A stretch of 64,000 bases of DNA from Reticulascus tulasneorum (GCA_001557505.1 LSAX01000001.1:4030001-4094000), one strand, 5' to 3'. Positions 34,069 through 45,800 are shown, counted from the first letter of the stretch. Numbers and translations: made by a program. The notes: a model not told the origin generated them from the sequence alone.

Positions 34069-34955
34069 CTAAGGATGCACAACTCCTTGCCTCGCCTCAT
34101 AATCTTCACCTGGCCAGATCTGCTGCGACTGTTTGTCTCGCCTTCTTCTATACAGCAAGTACCCAACAGAAGCAATCACGGCGACTGCAATCGGGACACC
34201 GACTCCCACGCCAGCCTTGAATGCGATCCTGTCCGCCACCGGCGGTGAGGAGGTAGTAGCGGAGGTTGCGGTGGCTACAGTTGCTGTATCTGAGAGCGTT
34301 CGGGAACTAGCAGACCAAGCGGATGTCTCACTCCGAGTTGAGGTAGTGCTTGACACTAAAAAAGCTGTTGATGGTGATACGAACGTTGGTGACCCCGTTG
34401 GCGGTGGCGCGTCAACGCCAATGATGGTTTGCGGCCTTCCATCGCGAATGACGAAGGTTCCGTCTCTATTCGAGCAATCGCAGAGGCCCTGCTTTGCGTC
34501 ACCCTCGCAGCAGAACTGATCATCGCCACAGGAATGAAGCTTTCCGCCAACATTTGAACCTAGCCATCAGTTAGTCGACGTTCAAAATTGAAGTCTCATC
34601 CACTGCATCGATACATCAGACAGCCACTCCCATAGAAATCTATCCAAATGATTCCCAACTCACCGAAAAGGCAGTAGTCCCCACAGATTGCGTTGTTCCA
34701 CAGGGGATTAGTGCATGCGCTGCGAAAGGCATCCCCTATGGTCAGGTTTGGGTAACTTTCACTTGGGGTTGTTACGAGACAGAGGCTGTTTGAGTAACAT
34801 GTGTACCCCTGTGGGCAGCAGTTCGTGATGTATGCTGTCGGATCGCAAGGATAGTAGCCCAGAGCGAGCTCTCCGTCCGGCTTGTAGCATGGAGCGTCGA
34901 TCGCAGCCAAGGCTAAAGAAGCAAACATGTATAGCCATAAGGATGAATACGTCAT
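34069..34955 (-). CDS. Cysteine-rich single-pass membrane protein
   Basis: Exons 34955-34664 and 34559-34069, joined over intron 34663-34560 (GTGAGT...CTAG), encode 260 residues. Residues 1-18 are a signal peptide (LWLYMFASLALAA). The extracellular part to about 130 holds some 15 cysteines, including NCCPQGYTCYSNSLC and DDQFCCEGDAKQGLCDC. A Ser/Thr-rich stalk follows (about 145-205), then one membrane helix (GVGVGVPIAVAVIASVGYLLY) closed by RRRRDK and a short cytosolic tail. The layout matches the many fungal plasma-membrane proteins of sensor type (WSC/Mid2-like architecture), but the cysteine pattern is not that of a WSC domain. Role unknown; a wall-facing sensor is inference. Confidence 0.75.
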
Positions 34956-35837
34956 GGCGTATTCTGATTCAATACTGCACGAATTTAAACTCTGGATTCT
35001 CCTGCTAGAGAGTAAAGCAGCTCAATTGTACTCGTTTGAGCGACCCTAAAGAGCGTCCGCCGTCTTTTTGATCCATTCTCGGTGCACATACGCTAGATAA
35101 GGCTGCGAACCGATCTAAAATCTACGGCCATGTCACCGGAGGCCACCTCAATTGATCGTAAGGTTTACCCATCGAAATGCCTCGAATTTCTTCCAAGATG
35201 GAGTAGATTTTAGTGTACAATATTCGCAAGTAGCGCTGGCCAAGCCACCACAGTTTAGTCGCCATGATGCAGGCTAGATCAAGCAGCCAGTGGTGGCATG
35301 GCCAAGCAGGCTCCAAGACCACAAGACCAGAGTACACTTCATGTCTGCGCAGCAAGGCATACTCCGCGTTATCCGTCCAATTGTAAATGTAGTATTGAAT
35401 TGTCCTTATACTGACCTATCTCACCAATTTCTCGGCCGTAATTCTGGCTGAGTTTTGTGGTAAGGCTGTGCCAGCCTTAAGGAAACTTGCCTGGCATTTT
35501 CCCACCGCGAGTAGTATAATTATCGCCCAACCTTCTCCTTCTATCAGAGTTACTGGCACAGAATCTTGCGAATTTCTGCGTATCCCAAACGCTCCGGTCA
35601 TACCAGAGAAGGACAGGGCTTAAAAGGTTATGCAACATGGCTCGTTAGCAATGGTTCTTTGAGACTACATGGAAATAAGTCAAGAAGGCCCTGAATCTTG
35701 ATGTAGTGACATGGTGGCTTCAGTTATACATACTGCCCAACTATATACGGTAGTTCCTAGCAAGAAAATATATACAAAGATTTCGGCTCGCAAACCGGCT
35801 CCCAAACCTTTCAAACCCATTCCCCAAAGTCTTTGAT
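34956..35837. other. Intergenic region, no supported gene
   Basis: Between the membrane-protein start and the chitosanase stop, both genes on the minus strand. It should include the promoter of the former and the 3' region of the latter. Short open frames have no recognisable features. Confidence 0.45.
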
Positions 35838-36994
35838 TTAGGCGCAAATGCCGCTGTGACATGTCAGGGCATCGCTGCAGTCGTTTTCGTCAGAGCACGG
35901 TGCACCTTCACATGTGTTAGCTATAATGAAAGCAAGATAATCTGCGTAGTGGAGGAGCTCGTACCAGCGCAGTGCCCTTCCCATGAGCACGATCCGCCGT
36001 CGCCGCCGTCGCCACCATCACCGCCATCGCCGCCATCACCACCATCACCTGTACTTCCAATGCGCTCGATCAGACTATTGCCAAGTGATTGGATGCTACT
36101 TTCAAATGCGGCAAAGTTGGAAGCACTCCAGTTGGCTCCATTGGCGCCGGGTACTGCTGCTCTGCCAGGGAAGGCAATGTAGAGCACGTCAGTCTCATCA
36201 TGACCATTGTTTCCTGTTATGCCGCGGCCGAAACACTCTGTGGCCAGCGAGATGGAAGCTTCCCCTGCCACTGGGTGATCGCCATCATCTCCGTTCTCGT
36301 CAGCCCAAACACCGAAAACCTATGAGCCATAATTAGCGTCAGCAACATCATACAAAAGTTGCCAGATCTCTGTTATAGATCTGATATCACGGTGGAGCGT
36401 GATAAGCACTAAATGAAAGTTTCAAACGTACCAATTTATCCCCACATACCGCAGCCATCAAACTCAATGGCTCGATGCCGTATTGCTGGGGATCGAAAGT
36501 TGCCCAGTTCGGCTTTGTCCCAGTGTTGCCGAATACGACGTACGGGTGGATATTGGCATTCAGGTCCTTGATGCCCTTGTTGTAACTTTCGACAAGCCAC
36601 TGGAATGAGGTGATTGACTGGGTATCGCCAGACGAGCCACATCTTCCGTCGTCTGCCGGTCCCCCTTGTGCCCCGTCACAGTCGATATCCATGTTCGCTA
36701 GTCGTCCAACAGTTCCCTGTATGTAAACAACATTGTAATCTGCCAGATGGTCACCGCAGTATGACCAAGCTAGAGTTTTGGTCAGATACTCCAGTGATCT
36801 TATGCTTTCAATATTTCAAGCTCAAGCTTACTATTTTCGTTTCCACCAGAACCATGGAAACCCGTGGCTAGTTTATTCGAACATTGTTTCTTTGATACAA
36901 TCTCGTTGTAGAAGCTCCGTACATTGGCGGGAACATCGCGCGATGCCGCAAGGGACAATAATGTTGGCAGTAGAAGAGCTGGTCGAGGAAGCAT
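35838..36994 (-). CDS. Secreted GH75 endo-chitosanase with cysteine-rich C-terminal tail
   Basis: Four exons, 36994-36832, 36769-36432, 36319-35965 and 35920-35838, give 312 residues. A signal peptide (about 1-18) precedes RDVPANVRSFYNEIVSKKQCSNKLATGF, the family N-terminus. The GH75 core has MDIDCDGAQGGPADDGRCG, HPYVVFGN, FDPQQYGIEPLS and VWADENGDDGD...GEASISLA. Asp174 and Glu187 fall at the two catalytic acids known in Fusarium chitosanase, 13 residues apart. The core ends near SIQSLGNSLIERIG. Then come about six Gly-Asp-Gly units and an eight-cysteine tail (SCSWEGHC...SDENDCSDALTCHSGICA). It hydrolyses chitosan outside the cell. The last exon is only visible after splicing. Confidence 0.93.
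35995..36050 (-). repeat. Tandem Gly-Asp-Gly coding repeat in the chitosanase linker
   Basis: A 9-nt-based repeat (GGT GAC/GGC GAC units) codes for a GDG linker between the catalytic domain and the cysteine-rich tail. The repeat is imperfect at the DNA level, so codons vary while the peptide is constant. Confidence 0.85.
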
Positions 36995-37098
36995 CTTCGT
37001 GTTAGCTATTGGCCGAGGCTTTGTAATTTATGCTCTCTGAACTGAAAGCGAGTCACTGGAGTTTAACGCAAGAACTCAACTCTTGAAAAGGATCGTAG

Positions 37099-37108
37099 AT
37101 ATATATAC
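37099..37108 (-). promoter_or_regulatory. Candidate TATA box of the chitosanase gene
   Basis: TATATATA lies about 105 bp upstream of the chitosanase start codon on the correct strand, a common distance for fungal secreted-enzyme genes. Inferred from position only. Confidence 0.4.
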
Positions 37109-37510
37109 GCATCATTAATCCCTAGCAGCCAAATCCAAAAATTCATGGTGGTAGTTTGACTTGCCGCTTGCGGCAATTCTTCGAAAAAGACCGTTTCAGA
37201 CTTTCCGAGTTATACATAGCCAACCAGAAGCCGGAACTAGTTGACTACATCAATACCGAGCCTTAGTTAGGGATGAAGTATGTTATCTATGTGTTCGGAG
37301 CCACCGAACTACTTGTCAGGTGGTAGTTAGACGGCGGTAATTCGGGGCCTCACTATCTTACGCGCCGCTAAGATACCAGAGCTGATGTCTATTACGGTAT
37401 AGCTTACTGTTGCAACATCTCCGAGTGGCACTGTAACCCCAGGTTTGCTTGCTTTTCCATCAATTCACGAAGCTTATAGGCTGCTTGATCTCAAGTTGTA
37501 TCGCTCCGGT

Positions 37511-37543
37511 GGGGGTCGGTCGGGTCGGTCGGGGTCGGTCGGG
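37511..37543 (+). repeat. G-rich tandem array with quadruplex pattern
   Basis: Four G-runs of five, three, four and three are separated each time by the same six bases TCGGTC. This satisfies the usual G3+N1-7 quadruplex rule with equal loops and is a 9-10-bp direct repeat. It lies about 520 bp upstream of the chitosanase start, on the strand opposite to its mRNA. Confidence 0.8.
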
Positions 37544-39015
37544 CACGCAGGTCTATCATTTGCCTCGGAACCCTAACAGGCAGGTAGCCGGGGCTTTCAG
37601 ACTTAAATCGCTTCTCCACGCAGTAAAGGGGTTGCATTGCATCTTTAGCTTACAACAGTAAGCTTCTGAACCATGATAACGTCAGCTATAAATGCGTACT
37701 GCGTTTAACGCGCTAGTGTCTTAAGGGTTGATCGCGCTGACGAGTTTCATCATCGCCGAAATTAAAAGGGTTAAGCAGTATCGTCAAACCCGTCACAGAC
37801 ATTGGGACATGTGTCCATATGGCACTACTGTACTTGGTTTTGCTACTTGTATCGTTTACCATCCAAGTCGTGTTCTGTCTCCTCACTAAACATGATCCCA
37901 TGCGCACAAGCCTCTGCTGTAAAGCCTCGATATAAACTTACCAACCTTGCAAAACACGAACGGCACGAGAAACGAGAGCTCTGAGGAAATAAAAAAGCGT
38001 ATGGATAAAGCTGATTCTTTACCAAACAACTGTCCGGTCTCGTTGAAGTGTGGTCCCATATAAGACGGCAAGGCAATGGATCGCAAACGAATTGAGACTG
38101 CTTCTTGGATGTTCTCCCTCAAAGGCGAGCGTTCTTACTTAGTTGCCAGTTAGCAACTCTGACCAACAATTTTGCTTCAACTTACCATCAAGTCTAATGC
38201 CGGTCACTCTCCGTAGTCCAATACCTAGCTTCGAGGGATCTATCGATGTCTACATGCTGCTGCGATTCCCAGAGTTCCCTGTGAGAATTGGAATTATAAT
38301 CACCGCAATCATACCCATCTTACCAGTAAGATGTCTTGTATATTGCCGCAACTATAAAGTTCGCATCAGTTGTGGAAATTGCATTTAGCCAAACTCTCGG
38401 CCGCTCTCCAAGCCGACTCAGTCATCCACTATCTAATTGCAGGATAATTTAGCTCAAATTTGCTAAATCGGCATTCCTTATAAACAGGAGCAGTATTCAA
38501 CGTTGTTGTAATAGGGTATAGATAGAAGTGATCCAATAGAGTCAGGCTCTCTATATCCAGCCTAGCAATATCGCCGGTCTACTCTATCAGAAGAACCAAG
38601 GCTGTGCACACAGGACCACAGGCGTTCTAGAATCTCGGCTGGCGTGGACTTTGACCTCAATGCAGCCGCCAGGGGCAACGAGGCCTAAAATGTGACCAAA
38701 TGTGGCGTGGACCAGGTGGCGAAGTCTGCGCGCCAGTTTCAAAGTCACCCCAGCTGTGATGAAAATACCGACTCTGATTTGTCAAATTTTGTGATCGAGG
38801 AGTTGTGCCTTGAGTGCGCCTGGTGTCAGACGCCTTATGGCGAACTGTTACTTGGTGATGAAGAAACCAGCGCATATCGCTCACAATTTTGATGCTGTCG
38901 TTAATTTAACCTATTGATCTTCTTACCAGAATAATAACACCTCCAATTTTGTCCTTCATATTAAAGGCCGACTGCCATCGACTTGGTTCGCGGTGCCCCG
39001 CCATATCAAATCAAA

Positions 39016-41615
39016 ATGGAGCCGTTGACCATTTTTGGCGCTGTGACAGGCGGGATCTCGGCTGCCTCCGAGATTCTGAAGACGCTGCAATGGGCCGTCG
39101 CTACAGCCGGCAAGGTCCAAGCAGCACCGGAACAAGCCAACTCAACACTACGCGATGTTCGGATGATACACAGGAACCTCGTGGGGTTCGCACGGCTGCA
39201 GGATAAGCTGTGGTCGGTTCCGCAAAGTCGCCTATCCTACATCCCACTCGAGGACGCAAAGAATACACTTGTCGACTGCGTCTCGTCACTAGATGAGCTC
39301 GAGAATGTGCTCGGGCCCTTGTCCGACCCATCTCTGGATGCGTTCTCCTTGAGCGATCGTCTCCAGTGGGTCATGAAAGATTCTAAAATTGCCGACCTAT
39401 CCACGCGACTTCACAATGCCCAAAGCTCACTGGATCTGATGCTCACGATTATGCAGCAGTATGCCCCGACTTGTCGCGTCCCACATACTACCTCCCTATA
39501 CTTGCTAACCTTGTGCGAAGCGAGTCGCTGATAGAAGTTTCCACCGCCGTGACATGCTTGGCACAGGTGACCGAGAGGATCGCTCAGGACGTTGCCGATA
39601 TATTGACAGGAAAAGGTCTCGTCTTCACCTTCACAGGAGGACAAAACCAGGCCTTGACAACCACAGAGGATGATGCATCCACGATCGGGGCCACAAATCC
39701 ACGACCAGACTCCGTAGTCATGCCGCTGACATATACCGCACGAGATTCTGTGAACTCACTAGCCTGCGCGTGGAGTCTACGGAAACGCCAGTCAGAGTCG
39801 ATTCCACGCAGGTTCGCCTTCGAGCAGGATCTTGAACGGTCGATCGCTTACCGCAGGATCCCGGCATGGAGCACAGAGGATATGTCGTTCCGGTCATCCG
39901 TGCTCAACATCCACGCACTGTCGTTCCTATCGGACCTGAGCCTGGGGGACGTGTCAGCCATATCCATTGTGGCCCTTCCCATTTTCAAAACCGACATATC
40001 CAATGACCGCCACTACATCTTTGGCGAGATGTTAAAAGAGAATACCCCCCCGCCTCGCGACTATCCTTCCGCTCAACCACCGCCTCAATCTTTACCGCCG
40101 GCACCACCATCTCTCACGGTCTCACCACCAACGCTTACCTCCTATAGAGCCGGGGTAGCTCAGGTAAATCCGCTTTCGAAGGTGACAGCATTGCTTAGGA
40201 AACGAAAGAAGTCGGAAATCGAACCTCTGGTGCTTGAGAAGCCAACCGACGACAACAACGACATTCCTATGCCCCCAAGACTGCCTCGCAGGCCGCCGAG
40301 TCCTACCAAGGCAATGATCTATGAAGAGCTACCTGCCCAGGATATGTACTCCTTGGCTCAGTTGAGCGAGTTGAAAATCGATCCGAGCGAGCTGAAAGTC
40401 GATCCGCACGACTACTCCCTGTCTCATCGGACTGGGGGGCTGCCTTGCTTCGCTATCGTCGGAACGAGTCAGTTCAAAAACGTAAGTCGGGATAGAGCGA
40501 ATAACAGAACCTGCCTGCACTACGGGAATGACAAATCCTCTGACATTTGTGGTTGATAGAATTACTTACACAAGACCCAAAATGTCCTTGAGGTGATGGA
40601 AAACACAAGACGGCAACAACTTAAATTTGGTTGGTACACCTCCGTTGCATCCCGTTACTTTCGAAGATCTGACTAGTCGTACATCGCAGCTGCTAAGCGC
40701 GGTCACCTCGATTTTTTTGGTTGCAGATCTTGTCATCTCTCCCTAGTCCAAATTGTGACGATGGGGAAGGACAAATGGAACTGCGTGGAGCTCTGGTGCG
40801 GAGAGGATGACTGCGCGATGAAGCTCGCCACGGCCACACCGTTCGAAGTCTGCCCCTGCTACGAGAAGCTGCGGCAAATAGGAAGGACTGAAAAGTTTTA
40901 TGGATGTCGTAACCTAGCATCCATGACAGTGCAATGCGCGAGGTGCTTCACACAATGCGCTGGCTGCATGGAGGAATCGAGGGCGGACGGTCTCTTGACG
41001 GCTCAGCTGCGCCTTCCGACCGTTTCGTGGCTCAAGTATCTGTACGAATTCCAAAATAGGCTGCTCGAGTCACAAAGGAGAACTATTGAAGAACTTGATG
41101 AAGGATCACTTCGCCTCAGGCTGGCCATTCTCGACCGAGAATCCGCGAGATTTGATGTCATTCTCGAGGCACTGAACACGCGGGATCTCCTCTTCGACGA
41201 ACAAAAGTCTTTACGGCTTATGAAGCAGAGCCACGAAAAGATGGAAGGGGCCGACTTGACGACCGGGCAAGCTCGGAAACGATTGGTCCTCAATAGGCTC
41301 ATGTTTGTGAACAGACAGCTCCAGGAATATGGACGACTTTATCCCGGCAGGATTGCCAAAGCCCACCTGCAGATACTCAGCGAAAGGCGGGCTGTTTTAT
41401 CAAAGCGGAGGCTGCTCATAGCCTTAATGTGGCACCAAGGGCTGAAGGGATCACCAGGCGACATGACCGATGCCGCGTCGACGGCGAGCGCGGTGACAGT
41501 CCATATTACATCGCAGTTCGAGGTATATAATGCCCGATGGATGGTTTTGGAGAATGAGAGGGAAGCATTGAAAAAGGTTAGAGTGTCGGGGGAGAAACAA
41601 ATCGATAGACTTTAA
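39016..41615 (+). CDS. Protein with STAND-type fungal N-terminal domain and a cysteine cluster
   Basis: Four exons, 39016-39458, 39521-40481, 40560-40629 and 40690-41615, give 799 residues. Introns have GTATGC, GTAAGT and GTTGGT donors, and each keeps frame. The first ~150 residues (EPLTIFGAVTGGISAASEIL, then DELENVLGPLSD and LSTRLHNAQSSLDLML) match the helical N-terminal domain of fungal STAND/NLR-like proteins. The block ending SFLSDLSLGDVSAISIVALPI (about 295-320) is also typical of that group. A Pro-rich linker follows. Residues 503-575 form a dense cysteine cluster (GCRSCH, ELWCGEDDC, CARCFTQCAGC), then a coiled-coil C-terminus. There is no NACHT or NB-ARC P-loop. Function unknown; a role in signalling or non-self response is inference from the first domain. 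Confidence 0.72.
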
Positions 41616-43185
41616 GTGGTTGTTGAAACTGACGATCGTTAGAGTGCATAGACTGATCTGTTTAGCTGCCGGAGCATGAAGAGCAAACTGCTCGACGAAG
41701 CTGTCATCCACTTTCTGAGATCGTACCCTATAGCACAGCAGCGAGGAACTTTGCGAATTTGTACAACTACCAGCGATACTAGTCGCTAGCATTAAAGAGA
41801 TGATGGATTCTTCGTATGTTAGATGGCCTTTACCCTATTGAATGAGAGGAAGTAAACGAGAGGTTAGGCAAAGGAACAGAATAGAGCCGCTGAGGAATGG
41901 AATTGAATTTTCAAGATTCTTCCCACTTTTTCTGCGATGCTTTTGTTTCCCTGATACCTGCAACCGATACCCTATCAGATAGAGCTCAAACGAGGATCCA
42001 AAGTTAGAAGCCGTCCACTTCTAGCCCTCTCGTCAGGTTTCGAGACACACACGGACTTGACACAGTGTAGTAGCGCTTGCTATGCGTCTCTCTCTACAAG
42101 GTCAGCCAAATAAATATAAAGACGCCTAACGTCCAGGTTCCTATCAGCTACTTCGTTATGCCTACCGCGACTATATAAATTATACCCCGGGGCTCGGATC
42201 AGTTGAAGATTTCCGAATAGTTAAAGCGAAGTTGTTCACTCATCGAGAATTCTTCAACAGTGCAAGCAAGAACTGAGTTTATGAGATCCTCCATCGGTAC
42301 GGGGTTGTTGACATGACGAAAGACTACCGCGGCGGGCATCTTGTTCCTGTAAAGATCCGATTCTGACATTGGAATCCAGAGGCGACTTCTTCAGCTTGTG
42401 AGAGTACGTAGTTCTTATCAGCCATGTAGGGGTTTTGCTTTGCTTGAATACATATCGTTCCTTTGGCAATATAACAGTATTCTTCGATTCGCAGACAGCT
42501 GCATGCAACAAAATCGAATAATGATGGTAGCGGATCGAGGCAAGGAAGCAGTCTTGTGCTAAAGATTCTTACGCCGAATCCCACTCGAGTCTACGGTCGT
42601 CCGTGATGTGGTTACGGAATCAGAGTAACCTATGATTAACAGGTTAACAGTGTGTGAGCACAAGGGAGCCGGTCCGGAGCAACTTCCGAGCAAGTTGCGA
42701 ATACGGAAATGAGACTAGCCAACTAAGTTATGACTGGTGTGAGATTCTCGAGTGAGACAATGCTATGTAGCCTGTTTCTTGGACAGTGGACCAATAACTT
42801 CGTGACAGCAACGTCAATATTGATGCCTCTAATGCCTTTAATTTGTCCAACTCATGCACAGCGGCGTCAAAGAAGCGACTGTTATGTCCAAGGTTGGCTC
42901 AATTGCGCTTCGATAGCGCTTCGACAGCGGTTCGACAGCGGTTCGATAACGGTTGGATAGCGGCTCGATAACATGCCGCTGGAGCATCCACAGCCCGTTA
43001 AAATTATTCTGATTCAGTATTCTAATCTTAGAGTCCTCCAAATGTTTCAATATTTGCCCCATTATTTATTAACATTCACAATTCCGACCGTGGGTCGATT
43101 CCTCAACTTTCATAATGACTGAAGTATTTGCCGCTTTTCGCAACCCATTGCACTCGGACCTTCCTTTTCATAAAAGCATACCGTC
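41616..43185. other. Intergenic region with a minisatellite
   Basis: About 1.6 kb without a supported gene. The 11-bp tandem repeat at 42905-42970 lies about 220 bp before the hydrolase start codon. Confidence 0.5.
42905..42970 (+). repeat. 11-bp minisatellite, six units
   Basis: Six consecutive units follow the pattern GCGSTTCGAYA (for example GCGCTTCGATA, GCGGTTCGACA, ACGGTTGGATA). Units differ at one to three positions. The period is exactly 11 bp. Confidence 0.9.
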
Positions 43186-44198
43186 ATGTCTCCTGCAAAT
43201 GAACCTGTTCCACGAAAGACCACTATGGAGGAAGACAGACAAGAGATTGAGATGCAAAGAGTCTGTCATGATTTCAAGACAGCAGGAGAGGTTGCCAGCC
43301 TTAGGTACACGCTGAAAGAGATCCAAGTTCGCAAGATCAAAATACTCATGCTTCATGGTGAGTTTCTCCCTACGCTCTTTTCAGTAATCATGCTCATGCT
43401 CAGACTAAAGGCCATGCCCAATCAGCAGCTACATTCCAGATAATGACCCGGAATCTTCAAAGGCAAATCGATAGCGCGTTTAAGTCAAGTTCGGCGTACC
43501 CCGGTGGTGCCTACTTTCACTTTGCCAGTGGGCCTTTTCGAGTCCGTCCTACAAGTCTAGCTTTTCTGGATGATAAGAGCCGAGATGATCTCAATGATGA
43601 TAAAGCAGGACTGGATGCTTGGACGTGGTGCAAAGACTTGCCTGTACGCTCGGGCTGCTATGACACAGAGGCACTCCTTTGCGGCCTGGACCTAACACTT
43701 GCGTCCCTAGCCGAGACGATACAAACTCAGGGGCCATTTGACGGCATTATTGGCTTCAGCCTCGGAGCCGGGATTGCTATGCTCATAGCCTCATTACTGG
43801 AACGAGGCAGGAAATGCGGATTCAGTCGGCTGGAAGGCATGGATTGCATGAAATATCCGGAATACTTTTCTCCGACAACACCCCTCCGCAATGAAGCAGA
43901 ATGTTTACAGTCACCACTGAGATTTGCAGTGAGCTTCTCAGGAATAGGAGCCGAGCATACGCACTACAGGGGCTTCTACGAACCAAAAATCGAAACACCA
44001 AGTCTGCACTTCATTGGACAATGGGACACAATTGTAGAAGAGAGGCAATCTTTGAATTTATTCGAAGCCTGCCAAAGGTCAAGGCCAGTTATCTACCATC
44101 CTGGCTCTCACTTTGTTCCTCAACAGATGCAGTATATCAACGAAGTCGTTGAGTTCTTGAAGAGCACTTGTATGCCTCCTCAAATTTCCATAGAGTGA
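43186..44198 (+). CDS. FSH1-family serine hydrolase
   Basis: Exons 43186-43357 and 43411-44198 (intron GTGAGT...AAAG) give 319 residues. The first beta strand and oxyanion loop, KILMLHGHAQSAATF, only forms across the splice junction. The nucleophile elbow is GFSLGAG with Ser174. The acid is Asp263 in GQWDTIV and the base His291 in GSHFVP, completing the alpha/beta-hydrolase triad. This is the FSH1/OVCA2 family of small serine hydrolases, some of which act in secondary metabolism as thioesterase-like enzymes. The N-terminal 45 residues before the first strand are charged and longer than in yeast Fsh1. Substrate unknown; no polyketide synthase is in the window. Confidence 0.88.
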
Positions 44199-44485
44199 CC
44201 ACTCAGAGGCTTCAATCTGGCGTTGTTATATAGATCAATGATTCATTTGGGAACCGATAGTTTCACGGACTTCTGTGATCGATTCAATGGTTAAATCGTA
44301 GGGTCTGCATCCTGATTGGATATGGTTTACTACTGCTGCCATTCCTGGCCATGGTCTGCTTACCTAATCAAGCGGCGCCAATTGAGGGACCCCACCAAAA
44401 CTTTTTGCGATAACGACTTATCGCAACTTTTTTGCTTCAGCCTTCACAGATTTCAGGACAACCGCAATCTGAGGAATCCAATAGA

Positions 44486-45800
44486 ATGGGTCTTGCCGAG
44501 GCGAAAAGGTAGCTCCTTCCATTCTCAAAGGTCCAAAGCACTCAGCAGCCACACTAACAAAGTCTTCAAGTCGCCGGAAAATCTCCTCAGATCCGAACAA
44601 CACAAAATGGACTCGAGACACCAACTCTTTCGGGCAGAAGATCCTGCGCTCCCAAGGTTGGGAACCTGGACAATACCTCGGAGCCAAAGACGCCCCGCAC
44701 TCAGTGCACCATACGGCCGCCAATGCCTCATTCATTCGTGTGGCGCTAAAGGATGACATGCTGGGGCTCGGCTTCAAACAATCGAAGGACGACGAGGTCA
44801 CAGGCATGGGCTTCTTCCAGGATTTGTTGGGCCGACTGAATGGCAAGAGTGATGACGCTTTGGACCAAGAGAGGGCTGCCCGGACGGCGTTCAAGACGAC
44901 TCTATACTGCGAGACCAAGTTTGGGCCGATGCGATTCGTGAAGGGCGGATTGCTTGTCGGAGACAAATTAAAAGACTTGAAGCTCAGTGAAGAGGAGGCT
45001 GTCTCGAAGGAGCCTGAGAGCGAGCCACAAGATGCCTCAGAATTAAGCCCGGCTAGGAAGGCATTAAAGAAGGAAAAGAAGTCGAAGAAGCGGAAAGCTC
45101 CCGCGGAACTGGAGCAGGATTCGTCAAGCGACGACGGCAGCAAAGATAAACGATCCAAGAAGCGCAGAGCGGTGGAGGAGTCAAATATGGACGACTCGAG
45201 CGAAGACAAGAAGGCAAAGAAGAAGCGACGGAAGGAGGAGCGCAAAGCAAAGCAAGGGGGCAGCGAGGCCAATCCTTCTATATCTGAGTTGACTCTGGGA
45301 GGCACAGATTCGGTCACTGAGAAGAAGAGACGAAGGAAACAGGCAGCAGAGAAGGAGAGCACCCAAGACACAACCCTTGATGCGGATGAGGTTAAATCCA
45401 AGCTCAAAACGAAGCGAAAGAAGGAAAAGGCTGCAAAATCAGAAGATGAGAACGAGAAACGTCTTCAAAGAGCCTCCAAGAAGGAGCAGAAGAAAAGGGG
45501 AAAAGACAAGAAACTCGACGACGGTGAGACCACTGGTGTGGACTCTAGCTCTGAACCGACTAAAGAACTCTCCTCAACCTCTCCAGGAGGCACTGGCCAG
45601 TCAACCCCGACAGGGACTGGCACATCGACCCCGGTAGTTGGTTTGAGGGGCCACCACCTTGTGAGATCACGGTGGATCGCCCAGAAGAAGATGGCGACGA
45701 TGGATTCTGCGGCTCTGAACCAGGTAATTCTCTCAATTTTCAAATCTTAGAAGCTTTTACTAACCCTGGACAGATATTCATGATAAAACAGCAATCTTGA
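44486..45800 (+). CDS. PXR1: G-patch nucleolar protein PXR1/GNO1 (PINX1 family)
   Basis: Exons 44486-44508, 44571-45723 and 45774-45800 give 400 residues. The introns (GTAGCT with branch CACTAACA; GTAATT with branch ACTAACC) join in frame. The N-terminus MGLAEAKSRRKISSDPNNTKW and the G-patch SFGQKILRSQGWEPGQYLGAK (about residues 27-70) are diagnostic, as is the following RVALKDDMLGLG. The C-terminal half is extremely Lys/Glu/Ser-rich with KKK/KKX stretches, then a Ser/Thr/Gly patch and GHHLVRSRWIAQKKM. It stimulates the Prp43 helicase in rRNA and snoRNA processing; the human relative inhibits telomerase. The first exon is only 23 nt. Confidence 0.94.

Larger units (their letters stand above)
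36995..39015. other. Long intergenic region, partly A+T-rich
   Basis: About 2 kb between the chitosanase and the STAND-like gene (divergent). It contains the G-rich array at 37511-37543 and scattered short frames. No transposon open frame or terminal repeat could be recognised. Confidence 0.45.

Noticed and set aside
43186..44198. FSH1-like hydrolase as part of a secondary-metabolite cluster
   Set aside because: No polyketide or peptide synthase, P450 or dedicated regulator is nearby; the flanking PXR1 is a housekeeping gene.
44418..45407. A 329-codon minus-strand frame rich in Ser/Leu/Phe
   Set aside because: It is the antisense of the lysine-rich PXR1 exon; AAG/GAG-rich codons give CTT/CTC on the reverse, which explains its composition.
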